In this document: positions 43,704 to 53,969 of the stretch, piece after piece
How positions within the stretch are numbered: position 1 is the stretch's first letter
How the letters are laid out: the number at the start of each line of letters is the position of its first letter
NCBI GenBank assembly: GCA_035771165.1
Contig: JAWNZC010000100.1
Coordinates: forward strand, 2,925,501 to 2,989,500
Direction of reading: 5' to 3'
Length of the DNA: 64,000 bases
Source of the DNA: Paragorgia papillata
Lineage: Eukaryota > Cnidaria > Anthozoa > Scleralcyonacea > Coralliidae
Made by a program: the position numbers and the translations under genes
The notes under the pieces: generated by a model
Databases searched by the model: none
The model's input: only the letters and a program-made list of their open reading frames with translations
Told to the model about the DNA's origin: nothing

Positions 43704-44057
43704 TCTGACCGGACCACAGAATAGAAATACGACCAGAAGTCCAACTCGCGTCGGAACCTTTGAAGTTTCTATTCTCACGCATGTCGCCTCGCGCATCTTG
43801 ATTCCTCGCCATCCTACGCCATCCTACGCAATCCTGGCAAGTTCCCCCGGCAGTTTGGACCTTCAAAAGAAGGTTAAAACTGCCGGGGGAACTTGCCAGG
43901 ATTGCGTAGGATGGCGTAGGAAATTGCGTAGGATGGCGTCGGATGGCGTCGGATGGCGTCGGATGGCGTAAAATATCGCGCCTGCGCATTGAAGAAATGC
44001 GGACAAGTTGTCACTCGAGTTGGACTTCTGGTCAATCCTTATTCTGTGACCGGACTT
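43704..44057. mobile_element. Foldback element with internal GGATGGCGTC array
   Basis: Outer arms: GACCGGACCACAGAATAGAA..CCAGAAGTCCAACTCG versus CGAGTTGGACTTCTGG..TTCTGTGACCGGAC. Inner arms: TGGCAAGTTCCCCCGGCAGT versus ACTGCCGGGGGAACTTGCCA. Five 10-bp units GGATGGCGTM sit on the right side. It lies in intron 1 of the SAM-family gene. Confidence 0.85.
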
Positions 44058-44970
44058 TGAACTAGTTTGACAGCGACGTTTTTCCCATACACCACAAGGT
44101 GATAAACAACTCTATTAATAGGGGACGGATATTACAGTATTTCGTGTTTAATATAACGTCGTAATCTCTTGAAACCCGAAACACCGTTTGGCCTTTGCTA
44201 TGCCTAGATTTGATAAATATTGAAATAGAAATATATTTTATATTAAAGTTTCCTTGCAGACAATAATTCTGTTGTGATATAAATAAAGACAATCTAAGCG
44301 ATCCGTTTTTGTTCAGATACATTTGGTTTTAATAACCAAACACGAGTTTGGATGCAAATATTTTGATGAATTTTGAATTTTGATCAGTGTTCTGACGGCC
44401 ATTCTCATACAGGAAACCGAGAGGCGAGAACCGACCCTTCTGAAAACTTTATATTACTTTCGATTTATTAAAGAAAGCTAATAATAGCTAACAATTAGCA
44501 AGGCATCGAACGCTTCATTGGTGAGTCAATTGTTCTTTTTATAGTTTTAATATCACTGTCTGCATGCAGTAAAAAATTTACACTTGACCCAGCTAGGGTT
44601 TGTTTAAAGACGATCTTGGGCATGATACTGTATGTCTTGCCACCAGTCGCCTGTATAATTACAGTATATGAATATTTTCATTTAGTGTTGGCTGTCACCT
44701 TGTTGTATTATTAATTTGGTAGCAAAGACAGAGGACTAGTACAGGTATGGCAGTGGTTTATAATAGTGCAATATTAATTAAAAGCTCATGATCATCAGCA
44801 ATATGGTAGACACCTGTACTGTATATTATAATTTATAAATTATATCTATTAAGCTATTTTTAATCATATACATATTCATTGCAATATAATAGTGTGTATA
44901 TAATATGCTATGAATACAATATATATTATATCCCCTATTGGACTTTAAAACTTTTCTTCCTCTCTCTCAG

Positions 44971-45005
44971 CGAAGAAATAAGGAAAAGAAGGTTCTGCTC
45001 GCAGG
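44971..45005 (+). CDS. Possible 35-nt exon between SAM and central domain
   Basis: The strong acceptor TTCCTCTCTCTCAG ends at 44970 and GCAGG|GTAACT gives a donor at 45006. The frame EEIRKRRFCSQ is open. Phases do not link cleanly to the neighbouring exons, so this may be a decoy or a remnant. Confidence 0.3.
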
Positions 45006-46060
45006 GTAACTTTACTGTGAATGCTTTAATTCATTTTTGAGGCAATTGTTCATCACTGACTAAGACAATATTAAAGTTGGCACAATAAAAATCAAATACA
45101 AAACAACTTGATCTATGTACACAAATTGAGGATTCAAATCGTTCTATATACACTAACACAGTTGATCAAGGCGTTCGCCCCAGGCTGATTACATCTTTTA
45201 AGATAAATTATAAGGATCGAGTAGCCCTTTCAAGGTGGGGGATAAGAGGAAATTCTTCTCCCTCTGGCCCCAAATGATAATGGTTTGAGGTGAATAGAAT
45301 ATTTCATTGTCAAAATACATGATATTTGATTTTCCTAGTCTTTTACATTTTATTTCAAATTTGATTATATTAATTTTAGCTTATCTGAAGTACAGGTACA
45401 CTATAGCTACCGCACTAGCTGATACATGTAATTATACTGCCTGTCTAATAATTTGAGTAAGTAGTAAGTACCATCTAATTTTAGTACCATCTAATAATTT
45501 GAGAGATGCAATCACACTCATGCTTCTTCACTCCCCTTAATTTGTTCCTGGGAGAGGCAGGGGCAAAACTAGCCCTCTTTTGTTAGGGGGGTGTTGGGTA
45601 GAATTGCCCTTTTAAAATCTATAGTGCTTTGCAGCTCCGTAGGTAAAATTTACTGAAATGTATATATGGAAGCCCTGGCCAATTAATCGGGGTTTCTTGT
45701 ATTTTTTGGGGTTGTCACTCCCCCTACACCTTGAGTTTCACCCCTAGGGAGAGGGTCTTAACAGTGCACCTTAAATCTATCAGTATTCTGATCAATGCAG
45801 ACTAATAAAGCCATTTCCTAGAAGTCATCTCCCCTAGAATATAACTTTTTCAAGGAGACTGACCCTCAACTTATCGTCAATATGAATAATTTTGCTGCCT
45901 GTTTAAGACTTTACATAGTACAGTAGGTATATACTACTCAAATCAGTAGAGCGAGGTTCAGGTCCAACATAATTTTTTATTGCCATTTATATATATACAT
46001 GTATTATAATTATTATATGCTTGATATGTCAGTTATATATACAGTATATCTACTTTATTT
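45006..46060. other. Intronic AT-rich sequence, no exon recognised
   Basis: A block around 45160-45290 resembles decayed coding (LITSFKINYKDRVALSRWG) but has no defined ends. Nothing else was recognised. Confidence 0.35.
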
Positions 46061-46065
46061 ATATA

Positions 46066-46258
46066 GTAAGGTTAGATATACTGCCGAAACAGAGCATGTA
46101 GGAATCTAACGTTGTGAGCGAAGGCCCTTCTGAATACTGCCAAAACAGAGAGTGAGAGAACGTAGGAATCTAACGTTTCGAGTGAAGAGAAGGACCTTCG
46201 CTCAAAACGTTAGATTCCTACGTTCTCTGTTTCGGCAGTATATCTAACCTTACTATAA
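46066..46258. repeat. Palindromic pair of the GGTTAGATATACTGCC repeat
   Basis: GGTTAGATATACTGCCGAAA at 46071 is mirrored by TTTCGGCAGTATATCTAACC ending at 46252. AACGTAGGAATCTAACGTTT occurs in both orientations. Confidence 0.85.
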
Positions 46259-46333
46259 TATTTTGATTGTTGATTCTACACTACCTATGCAGCATGCTAC
46301 TTTTATTTTACTTTATTTATACTTTATTTATAG

Positions 46334-46484
46334 ATCAATTTGGAGTTTCAGATCCTCTTTCCAAACGAGTGCGACAACTTTCTAACAAAATGGAGCATGT
46401 ATTTCAGAGAACATATTATTTCTTTGGGCAAGCAGGATTATCCAGCTGCTGTCCAGCAACTGATAAGCAAATACCAAGGAAATG
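46334..46484 (+). CDS. Internal exon, central region of the SAMD3-like gene
   Basis: Acceptor TTTATTTATAG (46333) and donor AATG|GTAAGT (46485). The frame reads LEFQILFPNECDNFLTKWSM then YFREHIISLGKQDYPAAV, matching the LFP-x-x-x-x-x-FL-x-KW block I remember from SAMD3-like proteins. 151 nt, phase 0 start, phase 1 end. An alternative frame is also open but lacks family resemblance. The expected following exon (a Leu-rich, PPT-containing block) is not seen before 47512. Confidence 0.65.
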
Positions 46485-47511
46485 GTAAGTCTTTTTTTGG
46501 AAAGTTTGTCGATATAAGGTTGCAATGTTATTTTAATATATCTAATCTCATATGGCTGCATGGCGTGTATCCGAAACCACTTGATTCATTGCAACCAAGC
46601 TCTCAGGGCCTAATTCTCTAGGCCTAGGGCTACATGGCAGGTGTATGGCCACATTGGTGCAGAGTATAAATTGCAGATGAAAAAAACTTAAAAATTAGAA
46701 TGATTTCCAGCGTTTTTGGCATTTTATTCTATCACTCTTGTATTCTACTGTCTTTTTGCTAAACATGGAGGCACATGCAGAGCTCGCCTATAACTTATAG
46801 ATCGAACTTGTCTTTTTCTTTGTTGTGGTTGTCGTTGTTGTTATTGTTGTTGTAATTTGAGAACTTTTATGGGAAGATATACCTATGAATAATTGTTCGT
46901 TTCTGGTTGTATATAGATAAATAGATGACCTTTGTGCATTATATGTGCTTGTCTTTCTGCTCCACCGATCAAGCAACAGAAAGAAGGATTTTGCAGTGAT
47001 GAGGGATTGAGCTATTTCCTATCTTTTACAGAATGTTCCAGTAAGTAATAACGATCAATCAAACCTACTTCAGTAATTTCAGGTGTTTGTGTCACCCATA
47101 TATAATGCTAGATCCCCGTGGATCCTAAGCCGATGACAGCCTTATCAAAAGAGAACGAAGGGGACACAATTGGGAGGGGTTTAATTAGAAAAACTGGGTG
47201 AGGTAATTCACCATTGATAGATGATCGCAAGTATGTATATATTATATAAAGGCCTTTATACACGGTACGATTGTGTAAACGATTCACCGCCAATTGTGTA
47301 AACGGCGTTTTTCGACATTCACCATCGAATCACGAACAAGAATTGTACACAAAGTTCCATACGCCAGAATGACAATCGTATATACAATCGTATATATCGT
47401 GTAGATAGGCCTTAAAGTGAATCACGTTGACAAATATCTTGCGAATTATACCCAAGAATCCTCATGCAGGGTATCACTACTAATACTATAGATCACTATT
47501 TTTATTTTTAG

Positions 47512-47819
47512 TGTGGCACTGATGTCGAAGCAGAGATACAGAAGAAAGATGAGCGATTCGGCCAACCATATCTTCTCTCAACTGGCACTGACCATGATCC
47601 AGACCAGTATTTTCTGGTTTTAGATCGTATGGCTATCCCCTGTGGTCAGCAACTAGTCTAGTACAAAGCTTGGACATGCTTTTTAAAGTGCACTATGTTT
47701 TCAACGTTCATTACGCCTCACCCTTGCACCAGTTTTGGGAATTTGTTGCCTCAATGGTTTATGGGGTAATAAATCCTTCCCAAACAAAACCGTCAGTGAG
47801 AGCACTTGGCTCTGCATGA
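47512..47819 (+). pseudogene. Terminal exon of the SAMD3-like gene, with a 5-bp frameshifting duplication
   Basis: Acceptor TTTTTATTTTTAG (47511). The frame reads FGQPYLLSTGTDHDPDQYFL then VLDRMAIPCGQQLV and meets TAG at 47659-47661. After CTAGT CTAGT (47653-47662) the frame that resumes reads LDMLFKVHYVFNVHYASPLH and FWEFVASMVYGVINPS to TGA at 47817. Both halves are continuous with the C-terminal domain of the family, so the duplication disrupts a formerly single frame. Phase 0 start does not fit the phase 1 end of the preceding exon, implying a lost middle exon. With these defects the gene is most likely a pseudogene. Confidence 0.7.
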
Positions 47820-48590
47820 GACATGAAACGTTCTTATATTAATATAATATTACTTATAATGAACTTATATAATATTAAATCTTATATATACATACTTATA
47901 TAGTGAGCATTAAAAGTATTGCACATAGTTGCAGCTTTTAATTGTTATTTTTAAATTGTAAGTGCATGGGTTTTTATCCAAACCAGCCTCGTTTTCTCTT
48001 AATTCTGGCATGTATATATATACATAGTAAATATATACTATGTTCAATGTGTCTCTCTATATACTTGCTCGCTTGAAAGTCTTATGAGGCGCTTGATCCC
48101 TCCAATGAGCTGCAACTTTTTATTGCCTAGCATTGGTGCGCATCCACCCCATAGTACTCTTGCATATCGCGACTTGTTTAGGCATTATGCCTGGTCCCTC
48201 AATTGTTGGATGTCAGGTGGCTTTAGCACACAGATGCATTTAGGCCACCACCAGTCGACCGGTTGCATATTGTATGCTATAGGACATGTGGATGTTAGCA
48301 TGTGGTGAGAGAGCCAGCTAAAGCAAGTAGAGTCATTGAAACACATTTTTGATCAACAATATTGCATGTTATTTATAAGGAAAACAAATTAAAGCAAAAG
48401 AAAAGAAATTAATCTTTTAGCTACGGTCATGGATAAAACCTTTTTATTAAACCAGTACAGTACATGCAGCTACAATTAACTACATATGTATATTTTGAGA
48501 ATATAAATGTGGGGTTTATTTGTTGGATATACAATTGTTTAATGTTGTTTAATTAAAAACAAAATTATTTATGAAGTGTTTTACTTTTTC
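47820..48590. other. 3' flank of the SAMD3-like gene, no feature recognised
   Basis: AT-rich sequence with ATTAAATCTTATATA-type words. The frame 48084-48308 has no recognisable motif. It leads into the right GATTGAAA cluster. Confidence 0.35.
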
Positions 48591-49061
48591 TTTCAATCTA
48601 GGTATTGGACTGAGAAAGAATCAGTCCTATTCGCGATTGAAAAAGTCAGTCTGTTAGATTGGTAATGCCAGTCTAATAGATTGAAAATTTCAATTTAATT
48701 TAGATTGAAAATTTTCAATCTAAAAAAAGAGTGCTTTTCAATCGGAGTAGTTTGGTCCTGCATACCAAACTAGACAAGATTGAAAAACGAATGAGAATTT
48801 TATCCGATTGAAAAATAATCAATCTATTGGAGTGGGAACATTTCAATCTAAACAAAGATTGATTTTCAATTTACTCTAAATTCCAGTCGAACTACGATTG
48901 AAAATCGATTGAAAAATCAATCGTTTTAGATTGGTTTGTTGTTCAATCGAGCAAAAGTGTGACTTTCAATCGAAAAGGTTTGGTCCTGCAAACCAGTCTG
49001 AGAAAGATTGAAATTTCAATCGATTACACTGAAAATTTCAATCGTTCGAATTAAGAGAGTA

Positions 49062-49950
49062 GCCTTTTGTTTATTGAGGCAAACAACTACTGTACCAATT
49101 CAGGAAAATTACTACAAAATTGTAAATCACAATCAACACTTTGCCATTAAACTACAAAAAAACTGAGAGTAAATTAAACATGTCATACTGTTGTATTAGA
49201 ATGGCGGTAACAAATATTGAGTACTCAAATTGGTATGCAAAATAAATTTGTAAAAATTAAAGAGGATGCCTTTTGTCTAGAAATGCGTATGCGGAGTATG
49301 CTATATTGTGTATCTTGCATTATTACTGACAATAGCAAATCAGACATGGAGGAAAATCCTGCGCCCTTTGTTTTCGAGATACTTGACTGAAGTCAAATAA
49401 TCCGTGCCAGTTTTTGTCAAGGCAAACAATCTGTGTCAATTTTAGCTATGTTATTGACTGCGATAATACTTATTCAGATAAAAGATATAACCAGTGTGTA
49501 AGATATTATATCGCAGTATTATTTGTGCATATATATAGTAGCAAATTCTTACATGGTATACTATTAATATGCACACTGTATTTTATCAAGTTAAAGTGGC
49601 TATTTCCTGTTTTGGCATATTGCTATCATGTGCTCTATTGTTATTTTAATGACACTACCAGTGTCTTTGATGATTATCTCAACCAAAGGCAAGTGTTGCA
49701 ATTGAAACACTGCTGACTGTCATGTTTGTTTTAGCAAAGGTATTGGAAAGTAACTGGAAATGAACCAAGATGGTGTCTAATGTCACATGAATGTAGACAA
49801 TGTATATCGCAAGGCCTTGGGTTTTGTATACCACCATAACCCTAAACGTAGACGCATGTACGCATTGCGTGCCTATTTTTATTTGTGTGACAGTGCGTGT
49901 GTGTCTTAAATATGTACTTATTTATTTAACATTTTCCCTTCTGTTTTCAG
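49062..49950. other. No gene recognised
   Basis: AT-rich sequence. GAGGCAAACAACTACT (49076) echoes GAGGCAAGCAACTACT just left of the TIR unit (42642), which may reflect flanking similarity on both sides of it. Confidence 0.4.
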
Positions 49951-50038
49951 ATGCATAGAATAGCTCTTAGTTGTTCGGTTGTGTCCAACTCTGTTGTTGT
50001 CCAAGTTGTTCAGACTGTCATTCAACTTGCTGCTATTG
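49951..50038 (+). CDS. Candidate internal exon, function unknown
   Basis: The strong acceptor CCCTTCTGTTTTCAG ends at 49950 and ATTG|GTAAAT follows 50038. Only one frame is open: MHRIALSCSVVSNSVVVQVV then QTVIQLAAI. 88 nt, phase 0 to phase 1. No family was recognised. It could belong upstream of the exon at 54851 or be chance. Confidence 0.3.
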
Positions 50039-50142
50039 GTAAATAAAATACTAAAAAGCTTAATAATTTGTAGTATATATATATATATATATACAGCACT
50101 GTTAATATATACATATATATAATTTTAACTACTTGCTAACTG

Positions 50143-50268
50143 AGAGTGAGGTCTGTACGGTAAAATATCAAACCGAGGTTTTTCTGTATTGACCGAGCGA
50201 TAGCGAGGTCAATACAGCAAAACCGAGGTTTGATATTTTACCGTACAGACCGAACAGACGAGGTTAGT
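50143..50268. repeat. Palindrome next to the Crypton left end
   Basis: GGTCTGTACGGTAAAATATC..CGAGGTTTTTCTGTATTGAC pairs with GTCAATACAGCAAAACCGAG..GATATTTTACCGTACAGACC. A diverged half-copy precedes the remnant at 9325-9460, so it is probably part of this Crypton family's end. Confidence 0.85.
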
Positions 50269-50273
50269 AAGTT

Positions 50274-52285
50274 GTTTATTATATGGCATAAATCAGTGCA
50301 AAAATTAATATCGATAGCTAATTAGTTTATCCATTACATCCGGTCACGCGCCATGGTCACGCGACTGAATATGCGAGTAATGCGACAATTTGTGCTTGAG
50401 GCGGCGTGGCGAATTCAACAAAACACACACGGAAACAAGCAAACAAGTCAAGTTTGTTTTAAATATCTTTATCTGGGAAATATAATCGCAAGATTAAATT
50501 TAAATAACGATGAAAGAAAAGATTAACAAATCAAGAAAACTTATTGTCGTAACTGGCTTAAAACATTCGTATAAAACTCAAACTTATTTGAAAAATATAT
50601 TACGGCTGTTCGATCAAAGTGTCAACAAAACTTAGCCTTCTTCATCGCTTTCAGTCACAAGTTTTCGTCGCTTTTTCTCTTGGAATATCCTCACTGGACC
50701 ATTGAAGATCTGGAATTGACACCCTGAGATGCTGCTTATACTTGCACCAGCGAAAACTGCTTGGCTGTTTGAATCTTCCTGGTATGAATGTGTTGCTTCG
50801 AAAGGCTGCAGCTGGCCGAGCTGGGTTTCCGACTGGGACGTATCAACTGGCTCACCTATCGCTGGTTGTAAATTTTCAAGAGGATTAAGTGCTCTTCTTG
50901 GTTGGTTTTGTGCTGATGGTTGAGTTCCGCTGAGTATACTGGACATCTGAAGCTGATGTTGTTCGCTTGCCGATTTATACGACTGTAGACTTTGCAGGTT
51001 CTTGTTTCCACTCAGCTGGGCCACAAATATTTCGGGAGTGTTGGCGTCTAACAGCCTCGAGATACTGTTTTTTCAAACAGAATGGTTACTTAATTTCCCC
51101 CCGGCTCGCTGAAGACCAGCATTTTCTGCTGCTTTGCTGACGAACTTGCCAATTTCATTCTTGCCCAGAGGAGATTTCATATACCAAATGTTGTTGTTTT
51201 GATGGCGGTTCCCATGTCTGACAGCAAGGAAAAACGGCGCGTCTGCTGTATTCATTTCGACTGGACGATGGCTCTTGAAGGTTTTATATTATTCAATAGG
51301 GCATCTTTCTGATCCGGTGGCATAAATCTTCGGTTGAAATGATCTTTGGTGACCGTTTTCTTCACCTCTACGTGTTTTCGTGCCACGCTCACATAGCCAG
51401 ACGAGCATTTCGAGACCATCAATATTGCTTTGGAATTGAATATCGCCCCAACGCAACTTACGGCTTTCGTCTCTCGCCCTGAAGCCAAAGTGGAGTGCCA
51501 CAAACCACCACATGGTTCTCTGGAGGACTTCTGGTCCAGACATACCAAACTGTCCGCATTCAAACAGTTTGTCCTCTTCTTCTCGCGTGAGAACGCGAGT
51601 AGCATTTGGCTTGTTTCCCTTGCCGGCTTTGTTTACCAAACTTTTTCGTTTCGCTGCAAGGACTTCGCGGGACATCTTAAACTCTTTGTCTATCAGGATG
51701 TTAAACTGGGATTTGTTGTCGGAAAGGAACCGCTGAATACTCCTTTGGAAACTTGAAATCGTGTCCGGTTCGTACTCTTTCCCATTTATTTTACGGATAT
51801 CTTTGAAAAATTTGGACAACAAGTGGTCAAGCTCCTGTGCTGGTAAGTGCAAAATGTTTAGATATTGTTTGTTTATTTCAGCTAGGTACCGGTTGAATGC
51901 ATTCATGTCGCTTGCTGTTTTTTTCCACCGTGTTTACGCTTTTCTGCTCTCTTATAAAACTGTCAATTTCTTCCTGGCTGTTTCGCTGCTCGTAGACGTC
52001 GTCGCTCTGTACTTCGTGAAACTGATAAAAATTACTTTCGTATTCTTCATTTTCAACTTCTGGATAATAAAACTCACTATCAGAATGCACCTCGTCACTC
52101 ATTTTAATAATTTTCTACTTCTTGTAAATACAATTTATTGAATTTTAAAGTTTTTGCTATTGTTTTCCTCGCAGGGCAATAAAAATTCCGTATTGCCCAC
52201 GGGCGATAAGGGAAACTCCTGCCACGTCAGTAGCCAATCAAATTGCGCGATTCACCAAAAACAAATGCTTGCCATATAATAAAAT
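50274..52285 (-). mobile_element. Crypton-type tyrosine-recombinase element (degenerate)
   Basis: GTTTATTATATGGCA at 50274-50288 and TGCCATATAATAAA at 52270-52284 form a short inverted pair enclosing the recombinase gene. The right flank has CCGTATTGCCCACGGGCGAT, shared with the remnant at 28600-28660. Classical Cryptons lack TIRs, so whether this pair is the true end is uncertain; the palindrome at 50143-50268 may also belong. Confidence 0.6.
50632..52102 (-). pseudogene. Crypton tyrosine recombinase (DUF3504-type) pseudogene
   Basis: About 490 codons from ATG at 52102. An acidic N-terminus (MSDEVHSDSEFYYPEVENEE) runs to a T7 tract at 51918-51924 where one extra base shifts the frame. The core-binding domain follows (NRYLAEINKQYLNILHLPAQ; YEPDTISSFQRSIQRFLSD). 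The catalytic domain has FGFRARDESRKLRWGD (first Arg) and LSNHSV, then Tyr in SLQSYKSAS. TAA at 51289-51291 replaces one codon after CPIE. TGA at 51073-51075 replaces the Arg expected after NHSV, a catalytic residue. The Gln/Ser-rich and acidic C-terminus is full length. It resembles the recombinases from which KIAA1958/ZMYM-type domains derive. Confidence 0.88.
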
Positions 52286-52289
52286 TCAT

Positions 52290-53447
52290 TTATTGACATA
52301 GTCTAGAGATTCATCTGGATACATCCAAGGGAACACAGCAGAATGCTAGTTGACTTGTTTCGTACCTGATCTTCAAAAATCATTAATAATTAATGAGAAA
52401 AATTCAAAAGAAATTAAACTTTAATCAGTGTCTTTTGTATGTGATAGATACGTCCTGATTTACATGAACTTTAGCTTTGATTTTCTCGGCTTAGACAAGG
52501 TTTTTCTTCAAACTTACTACGCCAATGAACTTACCAAGTGGTTCGTTTTTGAAGCCGTTCAATAAACTCGCAGTTCTTGTTTTATCAGATATAAAAACAC
52601 TCGGCTTCGCCTCGTGTCTTTATATCTGACAAAACACTCCTGCTCGTTTATTAAACAGTACTTCACCTTTGTAGTCTTTATATATTTGCATATTTCCAGT
52701 GAATCTCCATGCATGATCGCCATGTTTTAAAATTAATACGAATCACCACTGTCCTACAACAATGTCATCACCTGTATGTGCGAACGAATTCCGTTTGAAT
52801 CCCTAACGTAACTACGAAGCGGGAATTTCAAATAAAAATAGGGGGAGTGAAACCGTTACAGATTCGTAACTGATCTTTCTTCAGAAGCTCGTAGCAGGTT
52901 GCTAGGCACAGCAGCGTTGCTAGGCACAGCGATTACGTAAGGCTCACAGAAATAATGCGAGATCAAATAACAGTAAAATATAAACTTAACTATAAAATTT
53001 CCGCTTCTTGTAGTATTAATGCCATTTTCACGTATTCACCCGGTAATATTCTGCCAGTCGACCAAGCATACGAAGTATTCGTTGTCTAATGCGAATATAA
53101 CAAAAAAAACTTGTCCTAATCGAGCAGCATTTGGGCGAATTCTGCAAGGGAGATAGTTACCAGCTTGTGGAGAAGACACGCTTCTAAATTTACGATTTTA
53201 ATTGGTTAATATCGGTCACGCACCCGAAGTTTCACTTCCCTCTTTTTTATTTGAAATTCCCGCTTCGAGTTACGTTCGGGATTCAATCGGAGTTCGTTCG
53301 CACATACCGGTGACAACATTGTTGTAGGAGGTGATCATGCATGGAGATTCACTGGAAATAAGCAAATATATAAAGACTACAAAGGTGAAGATCAAGCTCG
53401 AACAAGTCAAATAGCATTCTGCTGTGTTCCCTTGATTCATCCATAGT
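52290..53447. mobile_element. Foldback element with a repeat inserted in its left arm
   Basis: Left arm: ATAGTCTAGAGATTCATCTG through AACACAGCAGAATGCTAGTT (52298-52374) and 52661-52865 (GTAGTCTTTATATATTTGCA, GAATCTCCATGCATGATCGC, CGAAGCGGGAATTTCAAATA). Right arm: 53213-53447, uninterrupted reverse complement. The uninterrupted arm proves the insertion. Spacer of about 340 bp, non-coding. Confidence 0.88.
52375..52660. mobile_element. ATTAATAATTCATGA-type repeat, clean single insertion
   Basis: 286 bp, starting AAAAATCATTAATAATTAAT and ending GTTTATTAAACAGTA, flanked by CTTC at 52371-52374 and 52661-52664. The undisturbed right arm (GGTGAAGATCAAG) has one CTTC equivalent, so this is a 4-bp target duplication. 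The terminal hairpin (TTTTATCAGATATAAAAACACTCGG / CGTGT..TATCTGACAAAA) is conserved with other copies. Confidence 0.85.
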
Positions 53448-53766
53448 CTAGTGCAATAAGTAATGCACTCTGTCGAGTCCCAGTCAATATTGTGTTTAGT
53501 TTGTCAGTGGTGTTCGGCAGTGTGGTGAACACAAACGGGCAACAAAAAATGGAGATGGGACTACAACCACATTGCTGAACACCACCAACAAACTAATACA
53601 ATATTGAAATAAAAATAGCGTGCTGCATGGGCACTGAAACAACAATCGAAATATATAAGGTTAGATATACTGCTGAACAGAGAACGTAGGAGTCTAACGT
53701 TTCGAGCGAAGGCCCTTCGTCAGAGGGACTGGGACTCGATAGAGTGCATTTCTTATTGCACTAACC
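53448..53766. mobile_element. Foldback element with 37-bp ends containing a GGTTAGATATACTGC repeat
   Basis: TAGTGCAATAAGTAATGCAC..GAGTCCCAGTC (53450-53486) is mirrored by GACTGGGACTCGATAGAGTG..TTATTGCACTA (53727-53762). The dispersed repeat lies at 53658-53725. Confidence 0.85.
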
Positions 53767-53861
53767 ACCGGCAACGACTTACACTGGAAATTTGGTACAC
53801 TAACTTAGAACAACAACAATTAAACCGATCACAGACAGAAGACTTATCCAAAACGCATTAC

Positions 53862-53968
53862 AAACAAACAAACAAACAAACAAACAAACAAACAAACAAA
53901 CAAACAAACAAACAAACAAACAAACAAAGAAACAAACAAACAAACAAACAAACAAACAAACAAACAGT
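53862..53968. repeat. (CAAA)n microsatellite
   Basis: Nearly pure CAAA tetramer with one GAAA variant. Leu/Phe/Val/Cys-rich minus-strand frames across it are artefacts. Confidence 0.98.
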
Positions 53969-53969
53969 A

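Larger units (their letters stand above)
42656..49059. mobile_element. TA-flanked TIR unit with GATTGAAA subterminal arrays and a SAM-family gene
   Basis: The left end CTCTCTTAATTTTAAAGATT and right end (reverse complement) CTCTCTTAATTCGAACGATT form a short TIR next to TA on both sides. Inside each end lies a dense cluster of GATTGAAA and TTTCAATC words in both orientations (42675-42835; 48595-49045), a layout seen in DNA transposons with subterminal transposase-binding repeats. Exon 1 of a SAM-like gene starts only about 320 bp from the left end. No transposase was recognised. Either this is an unclassified transposon carrying a captured gene, or two related MITE-like clusters flank a host gene by chance. 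Confidence 0.5.

Noticed and set aside
44413..44520. Exon-like segment with CATACAG acceptor and ATTG|GTGAGT donor
   Set aside because: All three frames contain stops, and none resembles the missing SAM half; possibly a non-coding exon but not supportable.
47030..47042. Possible 9-nt microexon between TTTTACAG and GTAAGT
   Set aside because: It does not repair the phase mismatch between the flanking SAMD3-like exons.
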